From Syntrophomonadaceae bacterium (GTDB taxonomy: Bacteria; Bacillota; Dethiobacteria; DTU022): a stretch of 38,207 nucleotides of DNA. Within the stretch, counting starts at the first letter, position 1, and each line of letters begins with the position of its first letter. Below the pieces are notes generated by a model that made no database searches, was not told the origin of the DNA, and worked only from the letters and a program-made list of their open reading frames with translations. The position numbers and the translations under genes are program-made. The stretch is taken from NCBI GenBank assembly GCA_003567725.1, contig PWYU01000056.1, positions 1 to 38,207 of the forward strand, in the 5' to 3' direction. Shown piece by piece: positions 26,362 through 35,041 of this stretch.

Positions 26362-27339
26362 TCAGCTTTCCGCCGGCAACTCTTCCTCCCCTTCGGGCTC
26401 AACCGGCGGAGAGGGTTGGTTATTACCCCTGTTTTCAAGAAGTCCAGTGAAAAAATCCTGAATACTTTGCCATGCGCCGGCAGCCCACCCGGTGAAAGTT
26501 TCCCACCAAGAACCTAAATCCGGTTGGGGTTGCGGAGCTTCAGGCTCCGGAACCGGTTCATCAGGGACAGCGGTTTGATCATCTGTTATCGCCGTTTGAT
26601 CACCGTTACCGCCAAAAGCATTAACCAGAACAACAGCTAAAATGAGCACCAAGGCTACAACCAGTATTTTTTTAAGAGGAGATCCGGTGCGCCGGCGCCT
26701 CCCTTCCAGGTCTTGTACTCCCTGTCTTAGTTCCCAGTTTTTTTTCTCCAATTCATGCAGCCGATCTTCCCGGTGTAATTCAGGGTTCGTTTCTGCAACA
26801 AACTTTCCATTCTCCCATCTTCCATCACGCTTGGTGCCATCAATATAGGTTAGCGTGCCTTTTCCATCCGAATTATCTTCCCGCCACTCGCCGGAGTAAC
26901 TGGTCCCATCAAGGAAAGTGGAAGTGCCCTGGCCATGCCTTTTGTTAGAGCGCCACTCTCCTTCATACCTGGTTCCATCGGCAAAGATTGCCAGACCGGA
27001 TCCGTCACGTTAGTCTCCCTCGTACCTGGCCCCATTGGCTTTTATTTCAATCCCCCGGCCATGACGTTTGCCCTCTATCCATGCGCCAGTGTAGCTGGCA
27101 CCATCCGGATGGGTCCAGACACCCTGGCCTTCCCTTTTACCGTCTTTCCATCCCCCGGTATAGTTGTCCCCATCTGGTCTGGTCAGGGTTCCCTGACCAT
27201 TTGGTTTATCATCCGCCCAATCCCCGGCATAGACAGATCCGTCCAGCCGGGTCCATACCCCCTGACCATGACGATTTCCATCCAGCCATTCTCCTTCATA
27301 GCGGCTGCCATCCTGATAGACATGCTCTCTTCTTTTCAC
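26362..27339 (-). pseudogene. MORN-repeat membrane protein interrupted by an in-frame TAA
   Basis: A GTG at 27339 with AAAGGAGG just upstream opens a 325-residue frame that is continuous except for TAA at codon 110 (27010-27012). About eight MORN units (such as DGSRYEGEWLDGNRHGQGVW and DGTRYEGEWRSNKRHGQGTS) cover residues 8-185. The TAA falls where the fifth repeat needs Trp (YEGD-stop-RDGSG). A coiled coil (LHELEKKNWELRQGVQDLEG), one TM helix (ILVVALVLILAVVLVNAF) and a Pro/Glu-rich, Trp-containing tail follow. Both halves keep protein-like composition. No ribosome site restarts the second half. It may be a broken gene, an assembly error or readthrough. Confidence 0.75.
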
Positions 27340-27398
27340 TTTCTCTTCCCCTCCTTTGCAAAATCTTATCCACCTCAAGTTTCTGGGTCTCATTTAAT

Positions 27399-27521
27399 TT
27401 AAAAGTTATTATGATTTTCCGGATTGATGGTCCCCCCACGAAAGTTAACGTAGAATATATAAACGCTGATCACCAGAACCCAAACGGGAAACACCAGGGT
27501 TATCTTAATACTTTTACTCAT
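27399..27521 (-). CDS. Possible 40-residue single-pass membrane peptide
   Basis: A short frame with one clear TM helix (KITLVFPVWVLVISVYIFYV) and a polar tail (NFRGGTINPENHNNF). It ends 60 bases before the MORN gene start on the same strand. No ribosome site is visible, so it is tentative. The rest of the 27522-27799 gap contains no gene I can support. Confidence 0.25.
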   Translation of the reverse strand: MSKSIKITLVFPVWVLVISVYIFYVNFRGGTINPENHNNF

Positions 27522-27799
27522 GTTGGCAGGTAAGCTTCTAAGGTATCTATATGATTACTTGGGGAGCATTAAATCTTTAGCAAATGGAGGCGATGTCCGG
27601 AGCTGAAGCAGAGGTCATTTGTACAGGGCGGACATTGCAGGCGGAGCAAAGAGCTGCCAATTGAGATTCGATACCATGACAGTGCCGAAGCAATCCAATA
27701 TTTTTAAATTAGTTTTCAAATAAGAATAACCTGGTTTAAAAATTTTCACCAGCAATCTTGATTTATAAATTAAAATATTTTTAAAGGAGTGATCGTGTT

Positions 27800-28066
27800 A
27801 TGGCACGTATGTTAAGAAAAATGGCCCGGACTGCGGCTATCTCTGGAAGCGCAACTGCAGCATCGGGAAGAGTACGCCACCGCCAAGAAGCGAAATTCGC
27901 AGCTGAGGCTGCAAAAACTTCAAAGGGATCTGAGCCGGTTTCCACCCCTGAGAGTGAACTGGATCATCAAATCACCCAGCTCGAAAAATTGGCCAGGCTT
28001 AAGGAATAGGGTATTCTGACGGAAGAAGAATTTGAGGCCAAGAAAAAGCAGATTCTTGGTTTATAA
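27800..28066 (+). pseudogene. SHOCT-domain small protein with an in-frame TAG
   Basis: A basic N-terminus (MARMLRKMARTAAISGSA), an Ala-rich stretch, then the C-terminal SHOCT helices LDHQITQLEKLARLKE, TAG at 28007-28009, and GILTEEEFEAKKKQILGL to TAA. The SHOCT consensus continues through exactly this point, with Lys or Gln expected where TAG stands, a one-base change from AAG or CAG. Read through, the protein is 88 residues; as written it is 69 and lacks the second SHOCT helix. AAAGGAG lies about ten bases ahead of the ATG. I treat it as a nonsense-mutated gene, with readthrough possible. Confidence 0.75.
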
Positions 28067-28140
28067 GCAAACCCTTGAGGCCCTTAAACTAAAATTCTCA
28101 AATTTTTCCACAGGGCGAAATATTATTTTAAAACAGATCC

Positions 28141-28174
28141 CTTAAGGGGGCTGCCTCCTTAAGGGGACTGCCTC
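28141..28174 (-). repeat. 17-bp tandem duplication at the end of a lipoprotein paralogue
   Basis: Two adjacent copies of CTTAAGGGG(G/A)CTGCCTC, differing at one base. Seventeen is not a multiple of three, so the duplication shifts the frame of the minus-strand gene at its last codons. Confidence 0.9.
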
Positions 28175-28819
28175 ATTGATAACTTCGTTCGGCACTTCTA
28201 TGCTCTCAAAGGTATCAAACTCAACATAGGTAATTTTTATTTCTTGTCGCATATCTATGATTTCACCCATCATTTCCATTGCCCGGTTATAAGTAATTTC
28301 ACTTTCTACCGGTAAAAAACTTTGTGTATCAATTTTAACTGTGTAAATTAATTCTGAGAATTCTATCTCACCTAGCATATCTTCAAGATCCGCTTCTTCA
28401 ATTTCAGAAACCCCAAACAATTCTGTTCCAAGTTGTGCTTCAGCTTCTTCTTTGAGCAAAGTAGCAAGATCTCCAGTTACATCTTCATAAATTAAACTAT
28501 AGTAATCATCGTCTGCTTCCATGGTTACATGTTCCGGATTTACATTCTTAATCAGATCAATAAATTCAAAAGGATCTTCATAAGACTCGGCAAACATTAC
28601 TTCTTCAGTTATGTCTTCCCAAACCCAACCAAATTCCGGGATTTCAATATAAAGGAGATTATCTGAAAGGTACATTTTCATATCAAATTTCATTCCTGCA
28701 GTTTCCATTTCAACTTGATGTTCCGCCATCATCGGATCCTCAATCGCCCGGCCGGTAGCCTTAGCTGACGTCGAAAAACTATCCATCCCATCCATGCTCA
28801 AGTCCAGGAGCATTTCCAT
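28142..28819 (-). pseudogene. Truncated paralogue of the adjacent lipoprotein
   Basis: A 225-codon frame aligning with residues from about 50 onward of the next gene upstream: KATGRAIEDPMMAE / NVSGKAIEDPMAAE, KFDMKMYLSDNLLYIEIPE / KMDMKMYLADNLIYINIPE and LFGVSEIEEADLEDML / LFGASAADDPEMQEIL. The signal peptide, lipobox and first helix are missing, and a TGA lies just upstream in frame. The C-terminus ends RRQPP; deleting one copy of the 17-bp duplication would restore EAVPLRDLF-stop, matching EAIPFKELF-stop of the intact copy. Both ends are damaged, so it is probably a dead tandem duplicate. Confidence 0.7.
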
Positions 28820-28866
28820 TGAAAATAATCAGGATCAAGATAGATATTTGAAACTAAGGTTGTGCC

Positions 28867-29685
28867 TTAGAATAATTCCTTAAAAGGTATTGCCTCATCA
28901 ATTACCTCATCTGGCACTTCGATGCTGTCAATGGTATTAAACTCAATATAACCTATGTTAATTTCCTGTTCCATACTGATAATTTCATCCATCATTTCCA
29001 TGGTTATTTGATAGGCAATAGTATTCTCCAGAGGTAAAAAAGTACCATCTTCGATAGTTATAGTATAAACTAAATCAGAGAATTCAATCCCGCTTAAAAT
29101 TTCCTGCATTTCTGGATCATCTGCTGCAGAGGCACCGAACAGGTCTGTTTCTAGCTGGGCTTCAGCAGTTTCTTTAAGTATATTAGCCAGCTCCCCAGCA
29201 TCATCTGTGTAACTCAATAAATAGTTATCATCTGCTTCACCTAAAGTAACACTTTCCGGATCAATAAATTCCAGCAAACCTATAAACTCAAAGGGGTCTT
29301 CAAAAGTTTCAAGGAGAGGGATATCTTCGCTAATATCCTCCCAAACCCAGCCTATTTCAGGAATGTTTATGTAAATTAAGTTGTCAGCAAGATACATCTT
29401 CATATCCATTTTCTGTCCCGCTGTTTCTATTTCCATATCAAATTCTGCTGCCATAGGATCTTCTATCGCTTTTCCGGAAACATTAACTTTTGTGCTAAAA
29501 TTGCCCATTTCACCCATATCAATATCCTGGACTATTTCCATTTCAAACACTGTAGCATTAATATCTTCCGAAGCTTTAATAGTTTCCATCAAAATTTCTT
29601 CAGCTGATAAATCATCTTCTTCACATCCAACACCAATAAGTAAAAGCAGACCCATTAATATCCATACCATTAATTTTAATTTCAT
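28867..29685 (-). CDS. Lipoprotein of the DUF6612/LolA-like type
   Basis: A 272-residue lipoprotein with signal peptide residues 1-20 and lipobox IGVGC (Cys21). The acidic mature part carries the plan of LolA/LppX-like beta sheets: ILMETIKASEDINATVFEME, then strand-rich KMDMKMYLADNLIYINIPE and GWVWEDISEDI, and further strands to the C-terminus. The resemblance to DUF6612 lipoproteins is by pattern; these are anchored on the outer face of the membrane and may bind lipid or hydrophobic ligands. GGAGGT lies close upstream of the ATG. A truncated copy follows downstream. Confidence 0.7.
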   Translation of the reverse strand: MKLKLMVWILMGLLLLIGVGCEEDDLSAEEILMETIKASEDINATVFEMEIVQDIDMGEMGNFSTKVNVSGKAIEDPMAAEFDMEIETAGQKMDMKMYLADNLIYINIPEIGWVWEDISEDIPLLETFEDPFEFIGLLEFIDPESVTLGEADDNYLLSYTDDAGELANILKETAEAQLETDLFGASAADDPEMQEILSGIEFSDLVYTITIEDGTFLPLENTIAYQITMEMMDEIISMEQEINIGYIEFNTIDSIEVPDEVIDEAIPFKELF

Positions 29686-30104
29686 CTCCGCACCTCCAAG
29701 ATTATATTGTTTTAAAAACTCAACTCGCTGTTTTCATTATCTAACTTTTTAACTGCTGGCTAACATTTTGCCAGATAATAACTTTTAACAACATAAGGCT
29801 ATATAAACCTTGTGATGTAGAAACTTTATCATTAAATTTCAGATATTACAACAAACGGGCTTGCGCCCTGCCGGCAGCCTATTTGATGAAAAGGAGCCTA
29901 TAGTCTAGACCGGGACAAAACTTGGTGACCCGGCCGCATCGACTCTCCAGGCAAACCCCTTTATTCTCTGGCAAGCTTCATAATTCAATTATTATAGTAA
30001 CCTGATATCTCTGCTTGATTTCTTCAAATTTAACCCTTGCTTTCTTATATAAGAAACAACCTGTTGAAATAACATTGAGCTGCTCGATATCAATCACTAC
30101 AGAT

Positions 30105-30473
30105 TTAGCTCCCCTGTTCAGCTTCCAGGTGACCGATCCTGCGCCAGTGATAGATGTAAACTGGTGCAGCCACACCAATAAAGGCAAGACCACTCACCAG
30201 GTCCCTGGTCAGATTGCGCCGACTGTTTTCTTCAAGCAAAGCTTCGTAGCGCTCTTTTTCTTCTGCTATAAATTCAGTACCGAACCTCTCTTCCCACTTA
30301 TCCAAATCCCTGGTTAATTCACCTGGCCCGTACGGCCCGTAATAATCGTAACCGGGTATTACAAAAGCTATGGCAGTCTGGGTCAGATTAACAGCCCCTA
30401 TAATAATCAAGATCAGGGCCACAAAGCAAACCAGGTAATAATAAACAAACTCTAAGTCCCATTTAATTTTCAT
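30105..30473 (-). CDS. Small membrane protein, tandem paralogue 2
   Basis: A 122-residue protein. It has a TM helix near the N-terminus (VYYYLVCFVALILIIIGAVN), a charged Tyr/Glu-rich middle (30-90) and a second TM helix before a basic end (FIGVAAPVYIYHWRRIGHLE). It shares YYYLVC, the TM pattern and the ending PxYIYHWRRI with the gene just upstream, so the two arose by duplication. No function is recognised. It overlaps the upstream gene by 11 bases, suggesting coupled translation. Downstream, 29686-30104 holds no supported gene. Confidence 0.65.
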   Translation of the reverse strand: MKIKWDLEFVYYYLVCFVALILIIIGAVNLTQTAIAFVIPGYDYYGPYGPGELTRDLDKWEERFGTEFIAEEKERYEALLEENSRRNLTRDLVSGLAFIGVAAPVYIYHWRRIGHLEAEQGS

Positions 30474-30849
30474 CGCTTTTACCTCGCTTTTCCGCTGCGG
30501 GCCTGATCCGCCTCCAGTGGTAAATGTAAAAGGGGGCGGAAATGACTATCACAGCCAGGGAGTTAAACAGTTGACGGGTGCTGTATCCCAGGTAATAGGC
30601 TTCCATCTCTTCCTGTTCCCCCCTTCTTTTTTCCAGCTCTTCAAGCGCAGGGGGATCAAAAACCGGCTGTTCAAATTCTGTCCTGTATTCGGGGTAATAG
30701 GTGTAAAAAATAGGTATGTTGGATTTGTCGGGGAGGATAAGCTGCATGGCGCTGTTAACGCTTGAGATCGTGCCCCCGACAAGCATAAACAGGGTCACCA
30801 AACAGACCAGATAATAATAAAGATTCTTAATGCTCCAGGTTTTGGCCAT
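30463..30849 (-). CDS. Small membrane protein, tandem paralogue 1
   Basis: A 128-residue protein from the ATG at 30849. TM helix NLYYYLVCLVTLFMLVGGTI, a loop region rich in Tyr, Pro and Glu, and TM helix LAVIVISAPFYIYHWRRIR with a basic end. It matches the following gene in both membrane segments, while the loops differ. I preferred the ATG at 30849, with GGGG about 12 bases ahead, to the ATG at 30882, which has no site. The 387-base gap to the divergent phosphofructokinase gene holds the promoter listed next and no other supported gene. Confidence 0.62.
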   Translation of the reverse strand: MAKTWSIKNLYYYLVCLVTLFMLVGGTISSVNSAMQLILPDKSNIPIFYTYYPEYRTEFEQPVFDPPALEELEKRRGEQEEMEAYYLGYSTRQLFNSLAVIVISAPFYIYHWRRIRPAAEKRGKSDEN

Positions 30850-31169
30850 TTTTGTCCACATCCCCGCTGTATTAATTAACACTTTTCTTTACCTAGCAAT
30901 ATATACCTCTCAACCGGTAATAGCAATATGGAGCCTGATTTATAATCATTTTTTGGCCGTATCATACCTAAATTTAAGATATTCAATACTATACAGCAGT
31001 AAAGCAATTAAAATAAAAAGGAAGCTTCTCCAGGAGTCCCACCGGATTGATGAAAAGCACAGGCGCTTCCTGTTAATAGTCAAATCAAGGTATTTTAAAA
31101 CAACAGATATTTATGGTTTGGATTTCAATGCTGCGATAATATTATCACCCTGCCAGCTTTTATGATTAA

Positions 31170-31198
31170 TTGAATCATTATTTGTGGTAGAATATAGA
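31170..31198 (+). promoter_or_regulatory. Sigma-A-type promoter of the phosphofructokinase gene
   Basis: TTGAAT (31170-31175), a 17-base spacer and TATAGA (31193-31198), about 40 bases ahead of the ATG, followed by a GGAGG ribosome site. Confidence 0.55.
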
Positions 31199-31236
31199 AC
31201 ATATTAGAATCATGTTATTGTCGATGGAGGTAAAAA

Positions 31237-32382
31237 ATGAGCAAGAAAATTGCATTAATCACCGGTGGTGGTGACTGTCCCGGCATAAACGCTTTCCTGG
31301 CCTCGGTGGTACGGCGGGGGAACAAGGAATACGGCGCTGAATTTATCGGCATCCGCAAAGCTTTTTCCGGCCTGGCTGCCGACAACCCGCAGGACTACGT
31401 GGTAACCCTGGATACAGATAAAGTAGTGGGCTTAGAAAACCGCTCCAGCACCATTTTAGAGTCTTCGCGCTTCAATCCCTTTACAGATGAAAATATCGAA
31501 AAAGGATATCCGGAAAAAGTGTTAAGTAACCTTGAAAAACTCAAAGTGGACGGAATCATAGGCACCGGGGGCAACGATACCATTTTATCCGCCCTGCGCT
31601 TTGAAAGCCGGGGGCTGCCCACAGTTATGGCTCCAAAGAGTATCGACAACGATGTGTCAGGAACAGATGTAATGCTGGGCTTCAGGACTGCCATAGCTTT
31701 CGGCGCCCAGGCCGCCCGGAGTACGGCTGATTCGGCACGCTCTCACCGCCGTATTTCTATAGTTGAGGTTATGGGCAGGCAGGCCGGATGGCTGGCCCTT
31801 GAAATCGGAGTGGCATCCGGTGCTGAACTAATTACAATCCCGGAACGTCCGGTTGATCTGGGAGAACTGTGTGAGGAAGTAAAACGTCTCTACCATGAAA
31901 CCCAGTATGTTAACCTTGTCGTAGCCGAAGGTACCAGCATCCCCTATAATGATCCGGTTATCTTGAGGGCTAAAGAAAAGAGTGACCTGGTTCGCTACCT
32001 GATGGAAGAAACTCCTGAACTCGATGCTTTCGGCAATCCCAAGCTGGGCGGCATTTCGCAAATTTTGAGAAGGGTTTTGCGTATCGAGCTTGGTTTAGAA
32101 AAAATCGAAGAAGTGCGGACCACCGACCTTGGCTTTACCTTAAGAGGGCTGGCCCCCTCGGCCGATGACATTATCCTCGGCACCCGATTCGGAATAAGAG
32201 CTGTCGACTTACTGCTTGATGAAAAACGCTCCGGATTTATGGTCGGTATTCACGGTCTGGAAATCAGGGAAGTCCCTTATGAATATGCTTTAAAACCAAA
32301 AACTGTTAACCGTTCAGACAGGGAGCTCCAGGCCTTAGGGGTTTTTGTTTCTTCCAACCAGCAAAGCTGGAATAGCCGTTAA
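31237..32382 (+). CDS. 6-phosphofructokinase, with PPi-type active-site residues
   Basis: A 381-residue glycolytic enzyme phosphorylating fructose 6-phosphate. It has the GGGDCPGINA phosphate loop (10-19), the PKSIDNDV catalytic loop with base Asp137, and the MGRQAGWLA substrate-binding segment (180s). By alignment to the E. coli enzyme, Asp114 replaces Gly104 and Lys134 replaces Gly124, both typical of pyrophosphate-dependent enzymes. The position of Asp103 is Asn113 (GTGGNDT), which is unusual. PPi as donor is therefore likely but unproven. GGAGG lies seven bases before the ATG. It is monocistronic with its own promoter and terminator. Confidence 0.9.
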   Translation: MSKKIALITGGGDCPGINAFLASVVRRGNKEYGAEFIGIRKAFSGLAADNPQDYVVTLDTDKVVGLENRSSTILESSRFNPFTDENIEKGYPEKVLSNLEKLKVDGIIGTGGNDTILSALRFESRGLPTVMAPKSIDNDVSGTDVMLGFRTAIAFGAQAARSTADSARSHRRISIVEVMGRQAGWLALEIGVASGAELITIPERPVDLGELCEEVKRLYHETQYVNLVVAEGTSIPYNDPVILRAKEKSDLVRYLMEETPELDAFGNPKLGGISQILRRVLRIELGLEKIEEVRTTDLGFTLRGLAPSADDIILGTRFGIRAVDLLLDEKRSGFMVGIHGLEIREVPYEYALKPKTVNRSDRELQALGVFVSSNQQSWNSR

Positions 32383-32405
32383 AAAACTTATAAATATAAA
32401 GCACA

Positions 32406-32478
32406 CCCGGGAAAGATCCCTGCCGTACGCTTTATTATTTCTTTAAATTAGCTTTCCAACCCGGGATTAATTTTTTAT
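32406..32478 (+). terminator. Terminator between the phosphofructokinase and Lon-like genes
   Basis: The arms CCCGGGAAAG (32406-32415) and CTTTCC-AA-CCCGGG (32452-32465) are followed by ATTAATTTTTT. The loop is long. It lies between convergent genes and may serve both. Confidence 0.55.
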
Positions 32479-32507
32479 TTACCCGAGTCACGGGGCCGGT
32501 AATTCAA

Positions 32508-34961
32508 TTACCCTTCATTTTCCCGGTCCCTTTCATCTGCTTGATCTTCCAGCCCTTTATCCTCTGCTGCTTCCTTGCCAAGCCTTTTCATTTTCCGGTA
32601 ATTTTCACGCAGAACCTGCTCAATCCGATAGTTGATGGTTTTTTCTTCAAATGTACCGTCTTCTTGACGTTTGCCGGCCTTTATTCCCGTTAAAAGTTCA
32701 ATACCTTCTTCGACCGTACTGACGACATAGATATGAAATTTACCTTCGCGGACCGCTTCGACAACACTTTCTTTTAACATCAGGTTGTGCTCATTGCTCT
32801 TAGGAATAATCACACCCTGATGTCCGGTCAGACCCCTGGCTTTACACAGCTCGAAAAAGCCTTCAATCTTTTCGTTCACACCCCCGATGGCCTGGATTTC
32901 TCCCCTTTGATTAACTGAGCCGGTTACGGCCAGGTTTTGCTTCAGCGGCACATCGGCCAGAGAAGATAACAGGGTGTAAAGTTCCGTGCTTGAAGCACTG
33001 TCGCCTTCAATCTCGGAGTAGCTCTGTTCAAAAACAAGCCGGGCAGATAGGGTTAGAGGCATATCCCTGGCATACATGTTGGTAAGGTAACCATTTAGAA
33101 TCATAACTCCCTTGGTGTGAAGAGGCCCTCCAAGCTTAGCTTCCCTTTCTATATCAATAATTCCACCCCGCCCAAGGCCCAGGCTGCTGGTGATCCGGGT
33201 CGGCTTTCCAAAAGCATAATCGCCCATATGCATTACGGAAAGTCCGTTGATCTGGCCTACTTTTTCGCCTTCGGTATCAATAAATAAAACATCTCTTTCA
33301 ATTGCCTCTTGCAGCTTTTTTTGAACCAGGTTAGAACGATAAATCCTGGCTTCTATAGCACGGTTTATATGTTCATCGCGTACACTTTCTTCTTGATTGC
33401 TATCAGCATAGTAGCAGGCTTCTCTAACAATATCCGCTATTTCCGAAAAACGGGTGGACAGCTTTTGCTGATCTTCGGCCAGCCTAGAGCCGTATTCCAC
33501 TATTTTTGCGGTAGCGCTATTGTCGAGGGCCCTGATATTTTCCTTCTGGCAAAAGGAATCAAGGAAACCGTAATAACTGCGGATGTTTTCTTCAGTACGG
33601 GCCATAACGGTATCAAAATCCGCTTTTACTTTGAACAGTTCCCTGAATTCCATGTCCAGGTTGTATAAAAGGTAATAAAACAGGGGCGAACCGATAATGA
33701 CCACTTTTACGTCAAGATCCACCGGTTCAGGCCGCAGCGACTTGGTGGCCATAAACCCGAATTTTTCACCCGGTTCTTCAATTTCGAGCTGGTTGCTCTT
33801 AATGACCCGCTTTAAGCTTTCATAACTAAAGGGGTTTTTCAGCAGTTCTTCCACTTTTACCACGAAAAAGCCGCCGTTGGCTTCGTGCAGAGAACCGCCG
33901 CGGATCATGGTGAAGTCGGTAACCAGGCCGCCGAACTGGGTCTCTTTTTCGATCCGGCCAAAAATATTGTTGTAGGTGGGATTTAATTCCCTCACTACCG
34001 GGGCGCCCTTGAGATCGGAGTTGTCAACAATGACATTAATCTGGTATTTTTTGAAGCCCGAGTCCTGGTTAAAAGGCATTGGAAAAGGCAGCGCCTGTTG
34101 CTGCTGCTGTTGCTGTTCTCTAAATAGATGGATGTTTTCCATCATGTCTTCCTGCATTTCCTTGAGGTAATCTATAACCTTAGGTGAATCCTTGTATTTT
34201 TCAAGGAGCTCCTGGAAAAGGTGTTCAACAGCGAAGAGCGCTACCTTGCGGTCCATTTCTTCTACTTCTTCCGCCATCTTCTTGTCAATGTTTCGTGCTT
34301 CCCTGATTGTGCTTTTCAATTCTTCTTCCAGTTTACTCTTTTTATAAAATATTTCTTTTCTTTCATCTTCAGATAAAACTTGGAGGTCTTGATCTTGAAG
34401 AGGTTTTCCATCTTTTTGAGGAACTAATAAGAAACCACCGGGAGTACTCTGGATCACAAAACCGCTTTCAGTGGCTTTTTGATTAAGCTGGTTAAATAAT
34501 TCCTGTTTTTTCTCATTGTACTGCCTGGAGATATTTTCTTTCTGGGCGATGTATTCATCACTCTCGAAAGCTCGCGGTATTTCCTGGCGGGCAGTTTCCA
34601 CCAGCTTTTTTACATCTTTAGCCAAAATTGAACCTTGCCCTGCCGGCAATACCAGGTTATGGGGCTGGTAAGGGTTTTTGAAATTGTTAACGTAGCATAA
34701 GTCAGATGGTGTGGGGGTATCGGAAGCAATTTTGTCAATGTAGTTTTTAACTGCCGTCTCTTTTCCGGTACCGGGCATCCCGGCAGCGTAAATATTGAAA
34801 CCCTCGCTCTTTATGTTTAACCCAAACTCCAGGGCCTGTAAAGCCCGGTTCTGTCCGACGATGGTATCTTCAGCCTCTTCGTTAACAAAATCAGCAGGGA
34901 GCTCTTCTCCCGGTCTATAAACCAACCTCAGCTTTTCTGCGGGGACTTTCAAATTCTCCAT
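32508..34961 (-). CDS. LonB-type ATP-dependent serine protease
   Basis: An 817-residue AAA+ protease of the COG1067 Lon-related group. Walker A is AAGMPGTGKETA (about 59-70), and a long helical coiled insertion (about 160-290) contains a Gln run, then GGFFVVKVEELLKNPFSYESL. The C-terminal Lon protease domain has catalytic Ser655 (EGDSASSTE) and Lys698 (GGVNEKIEGF), 43 residues apart, the same spacing as in E. coli Lon (679/722). It should degrade misfolded or regulatory proteins in the cytosol. AAGGAGG precedes the ATG. No HrcA or CtsR-like repeat is seen at its promoter. Confidence 0.93.
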   Translation of the reverse strand: MENLKVPAEKLRLVYRPGEELPADFVNEEAEDTIVGQNRALQALEFGLNIKSEGFNIYAAGMPGTGKETAVKNYIDKIASDTPTPSDLCYVNNFKNPYQPHNLVLPAGQGSILAKDVKKLVETARQEIPRAFESDEYIAQKENISRQYNEKKQELFNQLNQKATESGFVIQSTPGGFLLVPQKDGKPLQDQDLQVLSEDERKEIFYKKSKLEEELKSTIREARNIDKKMAEEVEEMDRKVALFAVEHLFQELLEKYKDSPKVIDYLKEMQEDMMENIHLFREQQQQQQQALPFPMPFNQDSGFKKYQINVIVDNSDLKGAPVVRELNPTYNNIFGRIEKETQFGGLVTDFTMIRGGSLHEANGGFFVVKVEELLKNPFSYESLKRVIKSNQLEIEEPGEKFGFMATKSLRPEPVDLDVKVVIIGSPLFYYLLYNLDMEFRELFKVKADFDTVMARTEENIRSYYGFLDSFCQKENIRALDNSATAKIVEYGSRLAEDQQKLSTRFSEIADIVREACYYADSNQEESVRDEHINRAIEARIYRSNLVQKKLQEAIERDVLFIDTEGEKVGQINGLSVMHMGDYAFGKPTRITSSLGLGRGGIIDIEREAKLGGPLHTKGVMILNGYLTNMYARDMPLTLSARLVFEQSYSEIEGDSASSTELYTLLSSLADVPLKQNLAVTGSVNQRGEIQAIGGVNEKIEGFFELCKARGLTGHQGVIIPKSNEHNLMLKESVVEAVREGKFHIYVVSTVEEGIELLTGIKAGKRQEDGTFEEKTINYRIEQVLRENYRKMKRLGKEAAEDKGLEDQADERDRENEG

Positions 34962-35011
34962 TAATGCTTGCCTCCTTATGTTATCTTGCTATAACGACAA
35001 TCAGCAATCTA

Positions 35012-35041
35012 ATCATATCAAACAGCAGAATCGCAAGTCAA
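35012..35041 (-). promoter_or_regulatory. Sigma-A-type promoter of the Lon-like gene
   Basis: On the minus strand TTGACT (35041-35036), an 18-base spacer and TATGAT (35017-35012), about 50 bases ahead of the ATG. Confidence 0.55.

Noticed and set aside
29886-29970. GC-rich stretch with a CCGGG...CCCGG hairpin, considered as a riboswitch or small RNA
   Set aside because: Does not match the guanidine, c-di-GMP, SAM, TPP or cobalamin patterns I know, and no gene start lies downstream in a suitable place.
29978-30193. Minus-strand frame whose end (SVVIDIEQLNVISTG) resembles a STAS domain
   Set aside because: Only about 40 residues fit, its first half overlaps a better gene in another frame, and there is no ribosome site. 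At most a relic.
30830-31165. 111-residue plus-strand frame ahead of the phosphofructokinase gene
   Set aside because: It overlaps the start of a better minus-strand gene, has no ribosome site, and its hydrophobic first half mirrors AT-rich intergenic DNA.
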